Of a DNA stretch of 64,000 nt, positions 1 through 7,821 are shown one piece after another (position 1 is the first letter of the stretch; every line of letters starts with the position of its first letter). This DNA comes from Oscillospiraceae bacterium (GTDB lineage: Bacteria; Bacillota; Clostridia; UMGS1840). The translations under genes were made by a program, and so were the position numbers. Location: assembly GCA_015068645.1 (NCBI GenBank), contig SVKD01000010.1, positions 1-64,000 on the forward strand. Reading direction: 5' to 3'. A model generated the notes under the pieces. It ran no database searches. It was not told the origin of the DNA and saw only the letters and a program-made list of their open reading frames with translations.

Positions 1-1
1 C

Positions 2-58
2 AACAAAGGTATGAAATATATCAACCTTGTTGGAACCGGTGAAACCTTCGGTCAATAA
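2..58 (+). CDS. C-terminal end of an unidentified protein (partial)
   Basis: Only the last 18 codons and the TAA stop are inside the window. The visible tail reads NKGMKYINLVGTGETFGQ. The frame is open to the window edge, and a terminator follows about 70 bp after the stop, which fits a real gene end. The tail is too short to assign to a family. Confidence 0.55.
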   Translation, partial: NKGMKYINLVGTGETFGQ

Positions 59-128
59 TCGCTGATGAACTCGTCGTGTAGCGACACAGCGAAAAATTTG
101 TTCGTGCAAATGAACAAATCACACAACT

Positions 129-160
129 AAAAAAGGACTGCCTTCGGGCAGTCCTTTTTT
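129..160 (+). terminator. Rho-independent terminator after the partial first gene
   Basis: A 12-bp stem (131-142 with 147-158) closed by a TTCG tetraloop is followed by a T tract. It ends the transcript of the gene stopping at 58. A weaker 8-bp hairpin lies just before it (96-103 with 112-119). Confidence 0.85.
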
Positions 161-283
161 GTATGAATTGCAAAAAGAAAAGGCTTCCCGCTTTTCGGGG
201 AAGCTGTCACGAAGTGACTGATGAGGTGTGGTGAAATAAAGAATAAATAATAAAAATGGTGGCACCTTGCAGGTGCATAGCAT

Positions 284-366
284 TGTAGGGGCGGATGCCC
301 ACATCCGCCCGTTTCTTCAGTATTGCAATTTTCTACAACGGGACGATGCGGGCATCGTCCCCTACA
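284..366. repeat. MITE-like palindromic intergenic element
   Basis: The ends are inverted copies (TGTAGGGG at 284 and CCCCTACA ending at 366). Each half also folds alone: GGGCGGATG with CATCCGCCC on the left, GGGACGATG with CATCGTCCC on the right. The middle 30 bp is AT-rich. It has no coding potential of its own. The design is that of a short non-autonomous or REP-like element. From memory, GTAGGGGCGG/CCCCTAC elements are frequent between genes in gut Clostridia. Confidence 0.6.
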
Positions 367-497
367 AAAACGGTTCCCCAAACCGTTTTCTTAACGGCTC
401 GTGCCCTCTCAGTGTTCGAGTCCCTTTCGGTGCTTATTGACATAAAAAAAGAGCAGATACAATATGTATCTACTCTTTATGGTGCACCTTCAGGGAC
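366..497. repeat. Direct repeat copy 1, with a tRNA-Lys 3' end remnant
   Basis: This 132-bp segment is nearly identical to 572-702. It contains an AAAACGGTT/AACCGTTTT hairpin, a T-arm-like stretch (TTCGAGTCCC near 417), the tRNA-Lys terminator hairpin, and the last 18 bases of tRNA-Lys in minus orientation (480-497). The similarity then stops, so copy 1 carries only a tRNA stub. This points to tandem duplication or to a former recombination site at the tRNA 3' end. Confidence 0.75.
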
Positions 498-571
498 ACA
501 GTTGCTTCGCACCTTGTCTGCTTGACGACCCAAGCCTGCGGCTTCGGTACCCGTCTGCGCACCATTCACCT

Positions 572-702
572 AAAAACGGTTCCCCAAACCGTTTTCTTAA
601 CGGCTCGTGCCCTCTCAGGTTTCGAGTCCCTTCGGTGCTTATTGACATAAAAAAAGAGCAGATACAAAATGTATCTACTCTTTATGGTGCACCTTCAGGG
701 AC
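572..702. repeat. Direct repeat copy 2, joined to the intact tRNA-Lys
   Basis: This is the partner of the repeat at 366-497, differing by a few substitutions and one indel. Here the tRNA part continues into the complete tRNA-Lys gene. The 74 bp between the copies (498-571) holds no gene that I can see. Confidence 0.75.
649..681 (-). terminator. Terminator of tRNA-Lys
   Basis: Read on the minus strand, an 11-bp hairpin (671-681 with 655-665) is followed by a run of seven T. It starts only 3 bp after the CCA end of tRNA-Lys. Confidence 0.8.
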
Positions 703-760
703 TCGAACCCGGGACCCACTGATTAAGAGTCAGTTGCTCTACCAACTGAGCTAAAGGTGC
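685..760 (-). tRNA. tRNA-Lys(CTT)
   Basis: The minus strand folds into a complete 76-nt cloverleaf: acceptor GCACCTT/AAGGTGC, D stem GCTC/GAGC, anticodon stem ACTGA/TCAGT with loop CTCTTAA (anticodon CTT, reading AAG), T arm CCGGG-TTCGAGT-CCCTG with one mismatch, discriminator A and encoded CCA. It has its own promoter and terminator, so it is a single-gene transcript. Confidence 0.96.
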
Positions 761-774
761 ATAACAACTCCGTT

Positions 775-803
775 ATTATACATCATTATTTTGAAATTGT
801 CAA
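775..803 (-). promoter_or_regulatory. Promoter of tRNA-Lys
   Basis: On the minus strand, TTGACA (798-803) and TATAAT (775-780) are separated by exactly 17 bp. The -10 lies about 15 bp before the tRNA 5' end. This is a perfect vegetative sigma-factor consensus, as expected for a stable RNA gene. Confidence 0.85.
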
Positions 804-837
804 GTATTTTTTATGGAAAAATCTTTCTGATAAAATG

Positions 838-864
838 AAAATCTCTCCCGATTGGGAGAGATTT
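838..864 (-). terminator. Terminator after ymdB
   Basis: The hairpin AAATCTCTCCC/GGGAGAGATTT lies immediately after the ymdB stop on the minus strand, with an interrupted T tract. It is close to symmetrical and could also act on the other strand. Confidence 0.75.
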
Positions 865-866
865 TA

Positions 867-1649
867 TCATTCAGTTACTTTGATTCGTTCTACGCTGTGG
901 CATTTGCCGGTGGATTCGTCCACGGTGAAGATGGCGCCCATCATGGCAGGATTGGTGTCTGCCCAGTCAAAACGGGAGCGTTTATGATGCACAATCCGTC
1001 CGATGGAAATTTCTTTTTTTAAGCCTAATACCGAATCGGTGGCACCGGTCATCCCGATATCGGTGATAAAACCTGTACCGTTTGGTAACACCTGTTCGTC
1101 GGCGGTGGGGGTGTGGGTATGAGTGCCGAACACGGCAGATACCCGTCCGTCCACATAATAGCCGAAGGCTTTTTTTTCGCTGGTGGCTTCGGCGTGGAAG
1201 TCCACGATTATGATATCGGTTTTATCTATTAAGTAGTCCAGCGCTTTATCCATTGCCAGAAAGGGACAGTTGACAGGGGAGAGGTAGATTCTGCCCAAAA
1301 GATTTACCACGCCAATGCGGTATCCTTTGGCGTCTAACACGGTGTAGCCCTCGCCCTCTAAGGAGCCGTCATAATTTAAGGGACGGATAATGCGGTCGGG
1401 GTAACGGTCAAAGGCTTTTTCCACGTCTTTTTTATTAAAAGCGTGATTGCCTAAGGTGACACAGTCTGCCCCTGCGTTTAAAATGTCTTCGGTGATATTT
1501 AAGCTGATACCGCTTCCGGGAAGAGCGTTTTCACCGTTGACCACGGTGAAATCAATGTTGTTTTCTTTGATAAAGGTTGGTAATTTCTTTACCAAAAATT
1601 CGACGCCGCAATCTCCCACAACGTCACCGATTGTTAATAGTTTTAACAT
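867..1649 (-). CDS. ymdB: YmdB-type metallophosphoesterase
   Basis: This 260-residue protein matches the TIGR00282/YmdB family, dinuclear metal phosphodiesterases. The Bacillus subtilis member hydrolyses 2',3'-cyclic nucleotides and affects biofilm and motility choices. Metal-binding motifs are in place: GD at 8-9, NGEN at 38-41, GNH at 67-69, HAE at 152-154 and GTHTH at 175-179. Length and motif order are standard. A clear SD (AAAGGAAC) precedes the ATG. It lies 51 bp after the Na/Pi cotransporter gene on the same strand and is probably cotranscribed with it. The substrate in this organism is inferred from the family only. Confidence 0.93.
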   Translation of the reverse strand: MLKLLTIGDVVGDCGVEFLVKKLPTFIKENNIDFTVVNGENALPGSGISLNITEDILNAGADCVTLGNHAFNKKDVEKAFDRYPDRIIRPLNYDGSLEGEGYTVLDAKGYRIGVVNLLGRIYLSPVNCPFLAMDKALDYLIDKTDIIIVDFHAEATSEKKAFGYYVDGRVSAVFGTHTHTPTADEQVLPNGTGFITDIGMTGATDSVLGLKKEISIGRIVHHKRSRFDWADTNPAMMGAIFTVDESTGKCHSVERIKVTE

Positions 1650-1700
1650 GAGATTTGTTCCTTTTCTATCTTCCGAATCGGAAGCTGAAATGTTTATTAT

Positions 1701-3539
1701 TTATTCTTTTTCCTTGATTAAAGGGGCATAGTATTTCGCCATAAAATCGTTGTAAATTCTGGAGTATTCTTCGGTTTGACGGATGCTTTCCACTTCCAGA
1801 TATTCATGGGAATTGAACAGTTTTTCTTCCGAGTGCAGCTGGATGATTGCCACGCCCACATTGGAACAGTGATCTGCCACACGTTCTAAGTTGTTGACAA
1901 CTTCCAGGTATGCAATGCCCGATTCTGCAGTGCATTTTTTCTTTGCCAGACGTCCCATATGTTTTCTGCGGAAGGTGGACTTGAATAAGTCGATAACCTG
2001 TTCCTTGGGTTCAATCTGAGAAGCAACAGAAAGGTCGTTGGTGCGGATAGCTTCCAGGGTGGTATCCAACAGGTCGTAAACAGCCAAGAACATATTGTGC
2101 AACTCTTTGGTTCCGCCTTTGGACAGTTTCTGATCGTCTTCTATCATCATTTTTGCAATGTCACTCATATTGCTTGCGTGGTCGGAAATACGTTCGATAT
2201 CGGAAACCATACTGATATATGCCATAGTCTGTCTGTTTTCGGATTCGGAGAGAGTTTTATCGTTGATTTTACCAAGATAAGAAGACAGTTCACTTTCCAT
2301 GGTATCTACGTTTTTCTCGATGAGTTTGATTTCTGTCATCGCATCGGAATTTTTTTCTAACATTGCCGCTTCGGATAACACGATATTCTTTTTCGCCAGT
2401 TCCAGCATAGAAATTACCACGTTTTTACTCTGTCCGATAGCAATAGCGGGGGAGTGAAGGAAACGTTCGTCCAGCATACGGGATGGCTTGTCTGCCATCG
2501 ATTCCTGTTCCTTGGAGCCGCCGATGAGCTTTACCAAAAGCCCGGCAAAGGGGAACAGAATGATGGTGGTGGTAATGTTAAAAATGGTATGAAAATCTGC
2601 GATAGAACCGGAATTTACGTTGCCGTTCATCAGTATGTTCCAACCGGGAACTACGTAGGGGCATACGAAGAATAATGCCACAATAAACAGTAAGGTTCCG
2701 AGGATATTAAAGGTTAAGTGCAACACGCTGGCTTTTTTTGCAGTTTTGGTGGCACCCATAGAGGATAGTACCGCTGTAACGCAGGTACCGATGTTTTGCC
2801 CTAAAATAATGGGGATTGCTCCCCCTAAGGTGATGGCACCGGTGGAAGCCACTGCTTGCAGAATACCGACTGATGCAGAAGAAGACTGAATAATAGCAGT
2901 TACAACAGCACCAATGATAATGCCTAAAAATGGCATATTGGCACAGAATGCAAAGAGGGTTTCAAATACGGATTTATCAATGCCGTTTAATCCGTCTGAC
3001 ATAAACATCATTCCTGCGAAAATCAGGGAGAGACCGATAAAAATACCACCGGCATCTTTTTTTGTCTGATTTTTTGCCATATAAATCAGCAACATTCCTG
3101 CGATGATTAACACAAACATTAAATTGTCCGGTTTAAAGAAAGATAAAAAGAAATTTTCTGAAGATACGTCATTTAAACGAAGAATGTGTGCTGTGATGGT
3201 GGTACCGATGTTAGCGCCCATAATGATTCCTGCAGCTTGCTTTAGGGTCATAATTCCTGCCGATACAAAGCCCACCACCATAACCGTGGTGGCAGAGGAT
3301 GATTGGATTACTGCAGTAACCAAAGCACCTACCAGGACTCCTTTCAAAAGATTTCCCGTTAAGGATTCAATGATTTTCTGCATCCGCATTCCGGCTGCCT
3401 TTTCTAAACTGTCTCCCATCAGGTTCATACCGAATAAAAACAGACAAAGTCCTCCAATAACCTGAATGGCGATGGTTACATACAATCCGATGTTGTCCAT
3501 AATGTTGTTGCTCGCTGCTTTCTCTTTTTTTGAAAACAA
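1701..3539 (-). CDS. Na/Pi cotransporter family protein with PhoU-like tail
   Basis: Two inverted Na/Pi cotransporter (PF02690) repeats fill the first ~370 residues. Each carries the family's glutamine-serine motif (QSSSATT in the first, QSSSAS in the second). A helical PhoU-like domain follows from about 400 to the end. The family moves phosphate with sodium across the membrane. Start choice: the frame stays open to a GTG at 3605, but a TATAAT at 3608-3613 would place the mRNA 5' end at or inside that codon. A TTG at 3539 has AGAAAGGA just upstream, and an ATG at 3500 is the next option. I prefer TTG 3539 (612 aa). Confidence 0.88.
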   Translation of the reverse strand: MFSKKEKAASNNIMDNIGLYVTIAIQVIGGLCLFLFGMNLMGDSLEKAAGMRMQKIIESLTGNLLKGVLVGALVTAVIQSSSATTVMVVGFVSAGIMTLKQAAGIIMGANIGTTITAHILRLNDVSSENFFLSFFKPDNLMFVLIIAGMLLIYMAKNQTKKDAGGIFIGLSLIFAGMMFMSDGLNGIDKSVFETLFAFCANMPFLGIIIGAVVTAIIQSSSASVGILQAVASTGAITLGGAIPIILGQNIGTCVTAVLSSMGATKTAKKASVLHLTFNILGTLLFIVALFFVCPYVVPGWNILMNGNVNSGSIADFHTIFNITTTIILFPFAGLLVKLIGGSKEQESMADKPSRMLDERFLHSPAIAIGQSKNVVISMLELAKKNIVLSEAAMLEKNSDAMTEIKLIEKNVDTMESELSSYLGKINDKTLSESENRQTMAYISMVSDIERISDHASNMSDIAKMMIEDDQKLSKGGTKELHNMFLAVYDLLDTTLEAIRTNDLSVASQIEPKEQVIDLFKSTFRRKHMGRLAKKKCTAESGIAYLEVVNNLERVADHCSNVGVAIIQLHSEEKLFNSHEYLEVESIRQTEEYSRIYNDFMAKYYAPLIKEKE

Positions 3540-3891
3540 CTTTTCCTTTCTCGAATTTTTTGGATATGTAAATATTTTTTGTAAGGGAATGATTTTTTTC
3601 TTCACATATTATAATGAATATGTAAGAGCCAGATTATTTTGACAGATTTTTTCACACAATTTTCAATTTTATTATAGCATAGTAGTTTCGGGTTTTCAAA
3701 TATTTTACGAGAAAATTTTGAAAAAAATAAATTTTCGTAAAAAAGAATAAAAAAATTAAAAATATTTCAAAAAAACTATTTATTTTTCTGATAGAATATG
3801 CTATAATTACTTGATAAAATGTATTAGTATGTCAATTTGACAGTAATTATGATAAAAATATGATAAAAAAATGAAAAAAGAGGTGACCGGA
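3540..3891. other. AT-rich divergent intergenic region between the Na/Pi cotransporter and uppS
   Basis: No gene is visible. On the minus side a TATAAT at 3608-3613 probably serves the cotransporter. On the plus side there are two candidates: a TATAAT at 3802-3807 with no good -35, and TTGACA (3837-3842) with TATGAT (3859-3864) at 16 bp. The second would start RNA near 3871. Poly-A/T runs fill 3700-3790. Confidence 0.5.
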
Positions 3892-4659
3892 TTGTTTGGA
3901 CTGGGTAAGAAAAAGAAAGATAACACAGTGCTGTTAGACCCCAAAAATATTCCCGTGCATATTGCAATCATTATGGATGGGAACGGTCGTTGGGCAAAAA
4001 AACGTGGGTTGCCTCGTACGGCAGGTCATGCAGCGGGTGCGGATAACTTGGTAAAGATTGCCCGTCACGCTTATGATTTAGGGGTAAAATGTTTGACGGT
4101 GTATGCCTTTTCCACCGAAAACTGGAAACGTCCCGAAGAGGAAGTTAACAATCTGATGAATCTTTGTATGAAACGGTTGCCTCAGATTGTGGATCTGATG
4201 GAACACAGAAAAGTGGCAGTTCGTTTTTTGGGAGACCGTTCTCCTTTGCCCGAACCTCTTGTAAAAATGATTGAGAAAGAAGAAAAACGCACCGAGCCTT
4301 ATGCCAAAACCGGTTGTTTTTTAAATATTGCTTTAAACTATGGCGGACGTGATGAATTGATTCACGCGATTTCCGAGATTTCCAAAAAAGTGAAAGCCGG
4401 GGAATTGACACCCGAAGAAATTTCCGAAGAAACCGTTTCCGCCCATTTGTACACGGCTCATTGTCCCGATCCGGATTTGGTGCTTCGTCCTTCCGGAGAA
4501 ATCAGAATTTCCAATTTTCTTCTGTGGCAATCTGCGTACAGTGAGTTTTATTATGACCATATTTTATGGCCGGATTTTTCGCCTCGTCATTTAGAAGAAG
4601 CAATTCTTACATATCAGGGTAGAAGCCGTCGGTTTGGCGGGGTTGAGCCTGCGAAATAG
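3892..4659 (+). CDS. uppS: Isoprenyl transferase (undecaprenyl diphosphate synthase)
   Basis: UppS condenses isopentenyl diphosphate units onto farnesyl diphosphate to make the C55 lipid carrier for peptidoglycan. The signature IIMDGNGRWAKKRG carries the catalytic Asp at about 29, and the family's C-terminal RPSGEIRISNFLLWQ and YSEFYY motifs are present. Start choice: ATG 3871 has no SD and lies about where one promoter would begin RNA. TTG 3892 sits 5 bp after AGAGGTGA and gives MFGLGKKKK, as in relatives. It leads the envelope and isoprenoid operon uppS-cdsA-dxr-rseP-ispG; cdsA starts 15 bp later. Confidence 0.94.
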   Translation: MFGLGKKKKDNTVLLDPKNIPVHIAIIMDGNGRWAKKRGLPRTAGHAAGADNLVKIARHAYDLGVKCLTVYAFSTENWKRPEEEVNNLMNLCMKRLPQIVDLMEHRKVAVRFLGDRSPLPEPLVKMIEKEEKRTEPYAKTGCFLNIALNYGGRDELIHAISEISKKVKAGELTPEEISEETVSAHLYTAHCPDPDLVLRPSGEIRISNFLLWQSAYSEFYYDHILWPDFSPRHLEEAILTYQGRSRRFGGVEPAK

Positions 4660-4674
4660 AAAGGAAGATAAGCT

Positions 4675-5487
4675 ATGTTAACAAGAATTATCAGTGCAGT
4701 GGTTGCTGCTGCTGTGTTGATTGCGGTGATGCAGTTTGATGCCATTGTTATCACAGTTTGTGCAGTAGTGTTGGCACTTTGGTGTCTGATGGAAGCGTAT
4801 AGTGTGTTTTCATATCAGAAAAATCCTGTGTTTATGACCATCGGACTTTTGGTTTGCCTTGGAATGCCTTTTTATTCCCGTTTGAGTTTTCCGCAGTTGG
4901 GTGGAATCGGATTTATTCTGTTTCTGCTGATGGTGCTGTCTATGGTTGCCCGACCAAAGAAGGTTCATTTTTCAGATATTGCTAATATGAGCCTTTTGAC
5001 GGTTCTGATTCCTGTTTCCTTTACACTGTTAATGTTGTTGCGTCAACAGCCTGTGAACGGTCATCATTATGTGTGGCTTTCCTGCATCGGAGCATTTTGT
5101 ACCGATACCGGCGCATACTTTATGGGAATTGCCTTAAAAGGCCCTAAACTTTGTCCTGATTTAAGCCCCAAAAAGACGATATCCGGTTCTGTTGGCGGAT
5201 TTTTAGGAGCCCTTCTCGGATTTTTTGTATATGCAATGATTTTGCAATATGGCTACGGTATTAGCGTGAATCCTACTACATATTATCCTTTGGCACTTCT
5301 ATGTGGTTTGGTTGCACAGCTGGGAGATTTAACTGCGTCTTCCGTAAAGAGAAGCAGAAATGTGAAGGATTTTGGAAATGTTATTCCCGGACATGGTGGA
5401 TTTTTAGACCGTGTGGATAGCTTAATGTTTGTTGGACCTATGGTATATATTTACGTAATTACCTTTGGATTGCAGGTGATTTTATAA
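4675..5487 (+). CDS. cdsA: Phosphatidate cytidylyltransferase
   Basis: CdsA makes CDP-diacylglycerol from phosphatidate and CTP, the entry to phosphatidylglycerol and cardiolipin. The 270-residue protein is strongly hydrophobic with about seven or eight membrane segments. The C-terminal CDP-transferase signature is visible: SPKKTISGSVGG in the middle, then QLGDLTASSVKR and PGHGGFLDRVDS. Its TAA stop overlaps the ATG of dxr by one base, so translation is probably coupled. The uppS-cdsA-dxr-rseP order is a conserved Gram-positive arrangement. Confidence 0.95.
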   Translation: MLTRIISAVVAAAVLIAVMQFDAIVITVCAVVLALWCLMEAYSVFSYQKNPVFMTIGLLVCLGMPFYSRLSFPQLGGIGFILFLLMVLSMVARPKKVHFSDIANMSLLTVLIPVSFTLLMLLRQQPVNGHHYVWLSCIGAFCTDTGAYFMGIALKGPKLCPDLSPKKTISGSVGGFLGALLGFFVYAMILQYGYGISVNPTTYYPLALLCGLVAQLGDLTASSVKRSRNVKDFGNVIPGHGGFLDRVDSLMFVGPMVYIYVITFGLQVIL

Positions 5488-6620
5488 TGGAAGCAAAAAC
5501 AAAGTCGGTTTATATTGCGGGCTCCACAGGTTCCATCGGAACGCAAGCTTTGGCTGTCTGCAAAAAACACGGTATCCGTGTAGCAGGGTTATCTTGCGGT
5601 AAAAATGCAGAACTTCTCATTCGTCAGGCAAAAGAGTTTGACGTAAAATATGTGCATATCGGTTCAGAAGATGGGTATCATCTTGTAAAGGAACAACTTC
5701 CCGATTGCATAGTGGAAACCGGTGAAGATACGCTCTGCCGTCAGATTGAAGAAAGTGATGCAGATACGTTACTCGATGCCATTGTGGGCAGTGCAGGGTT
5801 AAAGCCTGCTATTTCCGGAATTAAATCTCGAAAAAAATTGGCGCTTGCCAATAAGGAAACGATTGTCTGTGCCGGTCAGCTCATTATGGATATGGCGGAG
5901 GAATATGGGGTGACCATATTTCCTGTGGATTCGGAGCATTCTGCGATTTTCCAATGTTTGCTGGGTAACCGTGACCGTGATGTGAAGCGTATTTTGTTAA
6001 CTGCATCCGGTGGTCCGTTTTTCGGAAGAGAAGATTTATCCGGCATCCGTCCTGAAGATGCTTTAAAGCATCCGAACTGGGATATGGGCAATAAAATTAC
6101 CATTGATTCTGCTACGCTTATGAATAAAGGGCTGGAAGTGATTGAAGCCTATCACTTATTCGGACATAAGCCGATTCAAGTGCTGGTGCATAGAGAAAGC
6201 ATTATTCATTCTATGGTGGAATATGTGGATAACGCCATTATGGCACAACTGGGTACGCCCGATATGACTATCCCCATTCAGTTAGCACTGACCTATCCTG
6301 AGAGAAGCGAGAGCGATGCAGGAGAAGTGGATTTTGTAAAATTGGGTACCCTCAGCTTTTTTGAACCGGATACGGAAAAATTCCGTTGTTTGCAGTTGGC
6401 TTATGATGCGTTGGCAATTGGCGGAACTATGCCTTGCGTATTAAACGGCGCTAATGAGGTGGCGGTGGATGCTTTCTTAAAAGGGAAAATCGGATTTTTG
6501 GATATTCCCCGCATGATTGAAGCTACGATGCAGGCGCACACTGTGATTACTGACTATACTATGGATGATGTGCTGGCGGCAGACCGTTTTGCCAAGGAGT
6601 ACGCTCGTTCTTTATTGTAA
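5487..6620 (+). CDS. dxr: 1-deoxy-D-xylulose-5-phosphate reductoisomerase
   Basis: Dxr catalyses the first committed step of the MEP pathway, turning DXP into MEP with NADPH and a divalent metal. The N-terminal Rossmann motif GSTGSIGTQ sits at 12-20. The central metal and substrate region DSEHSAIFQCL and the loop KITIDSATLMNKG are intact, and the C-terminal part (LNGANEVAVDAFL) is complete. At 377 residues the length is normal. With ispG in the same operon this shows that isoprenoids are made by the MEP route. Confidence 0.96.
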   Translation: MEAKTKSVYIAGSTGSIGTQALAVCKKHGIRVAGLSCGKNAELLIRQAKEFDVKYVHIGSEDGYHLVKEQLPDCIVETGEDTLCRQIEESDADTLLDAIVGSAGLKPAISGIKSRKKLALANKETIVCAGQLIMDMAEEYGVTIFPVDSEHSAIFQCLLGNRDRDVKRILLTASGGPFFGREDLSGIRPEDALKHPNWDMGNKITIDSATLMNKGLEVIEAYHLFGHKPIQVLVHRESIIHSMVEYVDNAIMAQLGTPDMTIPIQLALTYPERSESDAGEVDFVKLGTLSFFEPDTEKFRCLQLAYDALAIGGTMPCVLNGANEVAVDAFLKGKIGFLDIPRMIEATMQAHTVITDYTMDDVLAADRFAKEYARSLL

Positions 6621-6639
6621 AAAAACTGGAGGAAATTAA

Positions 6640-7659
6640 ATGACCGCAATTATCACAACCCTTTGTGTGATTATCATTTTCGGCTTGATTATTTTTATTC
6701 ATGAGCTTGGGCATTTTCTTACGGCAAAAATGTTTGGCGTGAAGGTGCATGAATTTGCTCTTGGCATGGGACCGAAGCTGTTTGGCAAACAAAAAGGAGA
6801 TACGCTATATTCTGTTCGTTTGATTCCGATGGGCGGATATGTGAAAATGGAAGGGGAAGATGCAGATTCTTCCGATCCGGCAGCCTTTGGTAACAAAAAG
6901 CCTTGGCAACGGTTTATTATTCTGTTTGCAGGAGCATTCATGAATTTATTGCTTGGCTTTGTATTGCTGGTGGTGTTAAATGCGGCAAGTCCTCGATTAC
7001 CAATTGTTCCCAAAATGGAGATTGCCGCTGTGCAACAGGGAATGGGTGCTGAACAAGCAGGAATTTTGGCAGGCGACAAAATGATTGCCATTGATGGGAG
7101 TCGTGTGCGTACCCAGCTGGATTTGAATTTAGCGTTAGACGCAAAAGACTCTGTAACGGTTACCGTAGAACGTGACGGCGAGAAGCAAACTGTTCCTGTA
7201 ACCTTAACGGAGGTAGACGGAACCGGACGTCTGGGAGTAATTCAGAAGGTGGAAGAGAAACACTTTGGAAACGTGATTTCTTATTCGTTCTTTGAAACAT
7301 TTTCCATTATTAAGTTGACCTACCAATCCTTCTTCGGGATGTTCAACGGTTCTGTAGGTGTGGAGCAGATGTCGGGTCCCGTTGGGATTGTGACGGAAAT
7401 TTCCAATGCCGCCAAAACCGGATTCTTTGACGTGATGTTCTTAGCACTCATTATTAGCTTGAACCTAGGTGTTGTGAACTTATTCCCACTACCTGCATTG
7501 GACGGCGGACGAATTGTGTTTGTCCTTTGGGAAATGCTCACCAAAAAGAAATTAAAACCGGAACAAGAAGGTTTTATCCATTTTATTGGCTTTGTCATTT
7601 TGATATTATTTATGCTTTATATCACGAAAAACGATATCGTGAAGTTATTTGCAAGGTAG
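6640..7659 (+). CDS. rseP: Site-2 intramembrane metalloprotease
   Basis: RseP/RasP cuts membrane-embedded anti-sigma factors and signal peptide remnants. The zinc motif HELGH is at 21-25 within the first membrane helix. A single PDZ domain spans about 120-190. The second zinc ligand motif, NLFPLPALDGGR, lies near 280-292, and four membrane segments are predictable. SD GGAGG precedes the ATG. It is the fourth gene of the uppS operon. Its anti-sigma substrate cannot be identified here. Confidence 0.94.
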   Translation: MTAIITTLCVIIIFGLIIFIHELGHFLTAKMFGVKVHEFALGMGPKLFGKQKGDTLYSVRLIPMGGYVKMEGEDADSSDPAAFGNKKPWQRFIILFAGAFMNLLLGFVLLVVLNAASPRLPIVPKMEIAAVQQGMGAEQAGILAGDKMIAIDGSRVRTQLDLNLALDAKDSVTVTVERDGEKQTVPVTLTEVDGTGRLGVIQKVEEKHFGNVISYSFFETFSIIKLTYQSFFGMFNGSVGVEQMSGPVGIVTEISNAAKTGFFDVMFLALIISLNLGVVNLFPLPALDGGRIVFVLWEMLTKKKLKPEQEGFIHFIGFVILILFMLYITKNDIVKLFAR

Positions 7660-7761
7660 GGTTGCCGAAACTCACTCCCTTTGCAAATTTACGTTTCCTT
7701 ACGTACAAAAAGTATGCGATGGTCATTGAAATTTACAAATGAAGCAAGTTGTAGGCAACCC
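7659..7761. repeat. Imperfect palindromic element between rseP and ispG
   Basis: Outer arms GGGTTGCC (7659-7666) and GGCAACCC (7754-7761) and inner arms TTGCAAATTT (7681-7690) and AAATTTACAA (7729-7738, one mismatch) can fold the whole 103 bp into a long interrupted stem. A near copy of the left edge (TAGGG-TTGCCGAA, then a CACTC) recurs at about 7772-7794. No gene is present. It resembles a small mobile or REP-like intergenic element. Confidence 0.5.
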
Positions 7762-7821
7762 GATTTGATATGGTAGGGATTGCCGAACCCCACTCTTGTT
7801 GTCATTCAGGAGGATTTCTTT

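Noticed and set aside
119-381. Minus-strand reading frames across the first terminator and the palindromic element
   Set aside because: They cover a terminator hairpin and the inverted repeat. Composition is not protein-like and no RBS is present.
366-702. CRISPR array
   Set aside because: Only two copies of a long repeat exist, with a 74-bp gap, and no cas genes are nearby. The repeat includes tRNA and terminator sequence.
295-754. Two overlapping plus-strand reading frames of 76 and 96 codons
   Set aside because: They run through the direct repeats, the tRNA-Lys gene and its terminator, share repeated segments and have no SD. They are open by chance.
7527-7742. A 71-codon plus-strand frame over the rseP end
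   Set aside because: It is out of frame inside rseP and continues into the palindromic element. It has no RBS.
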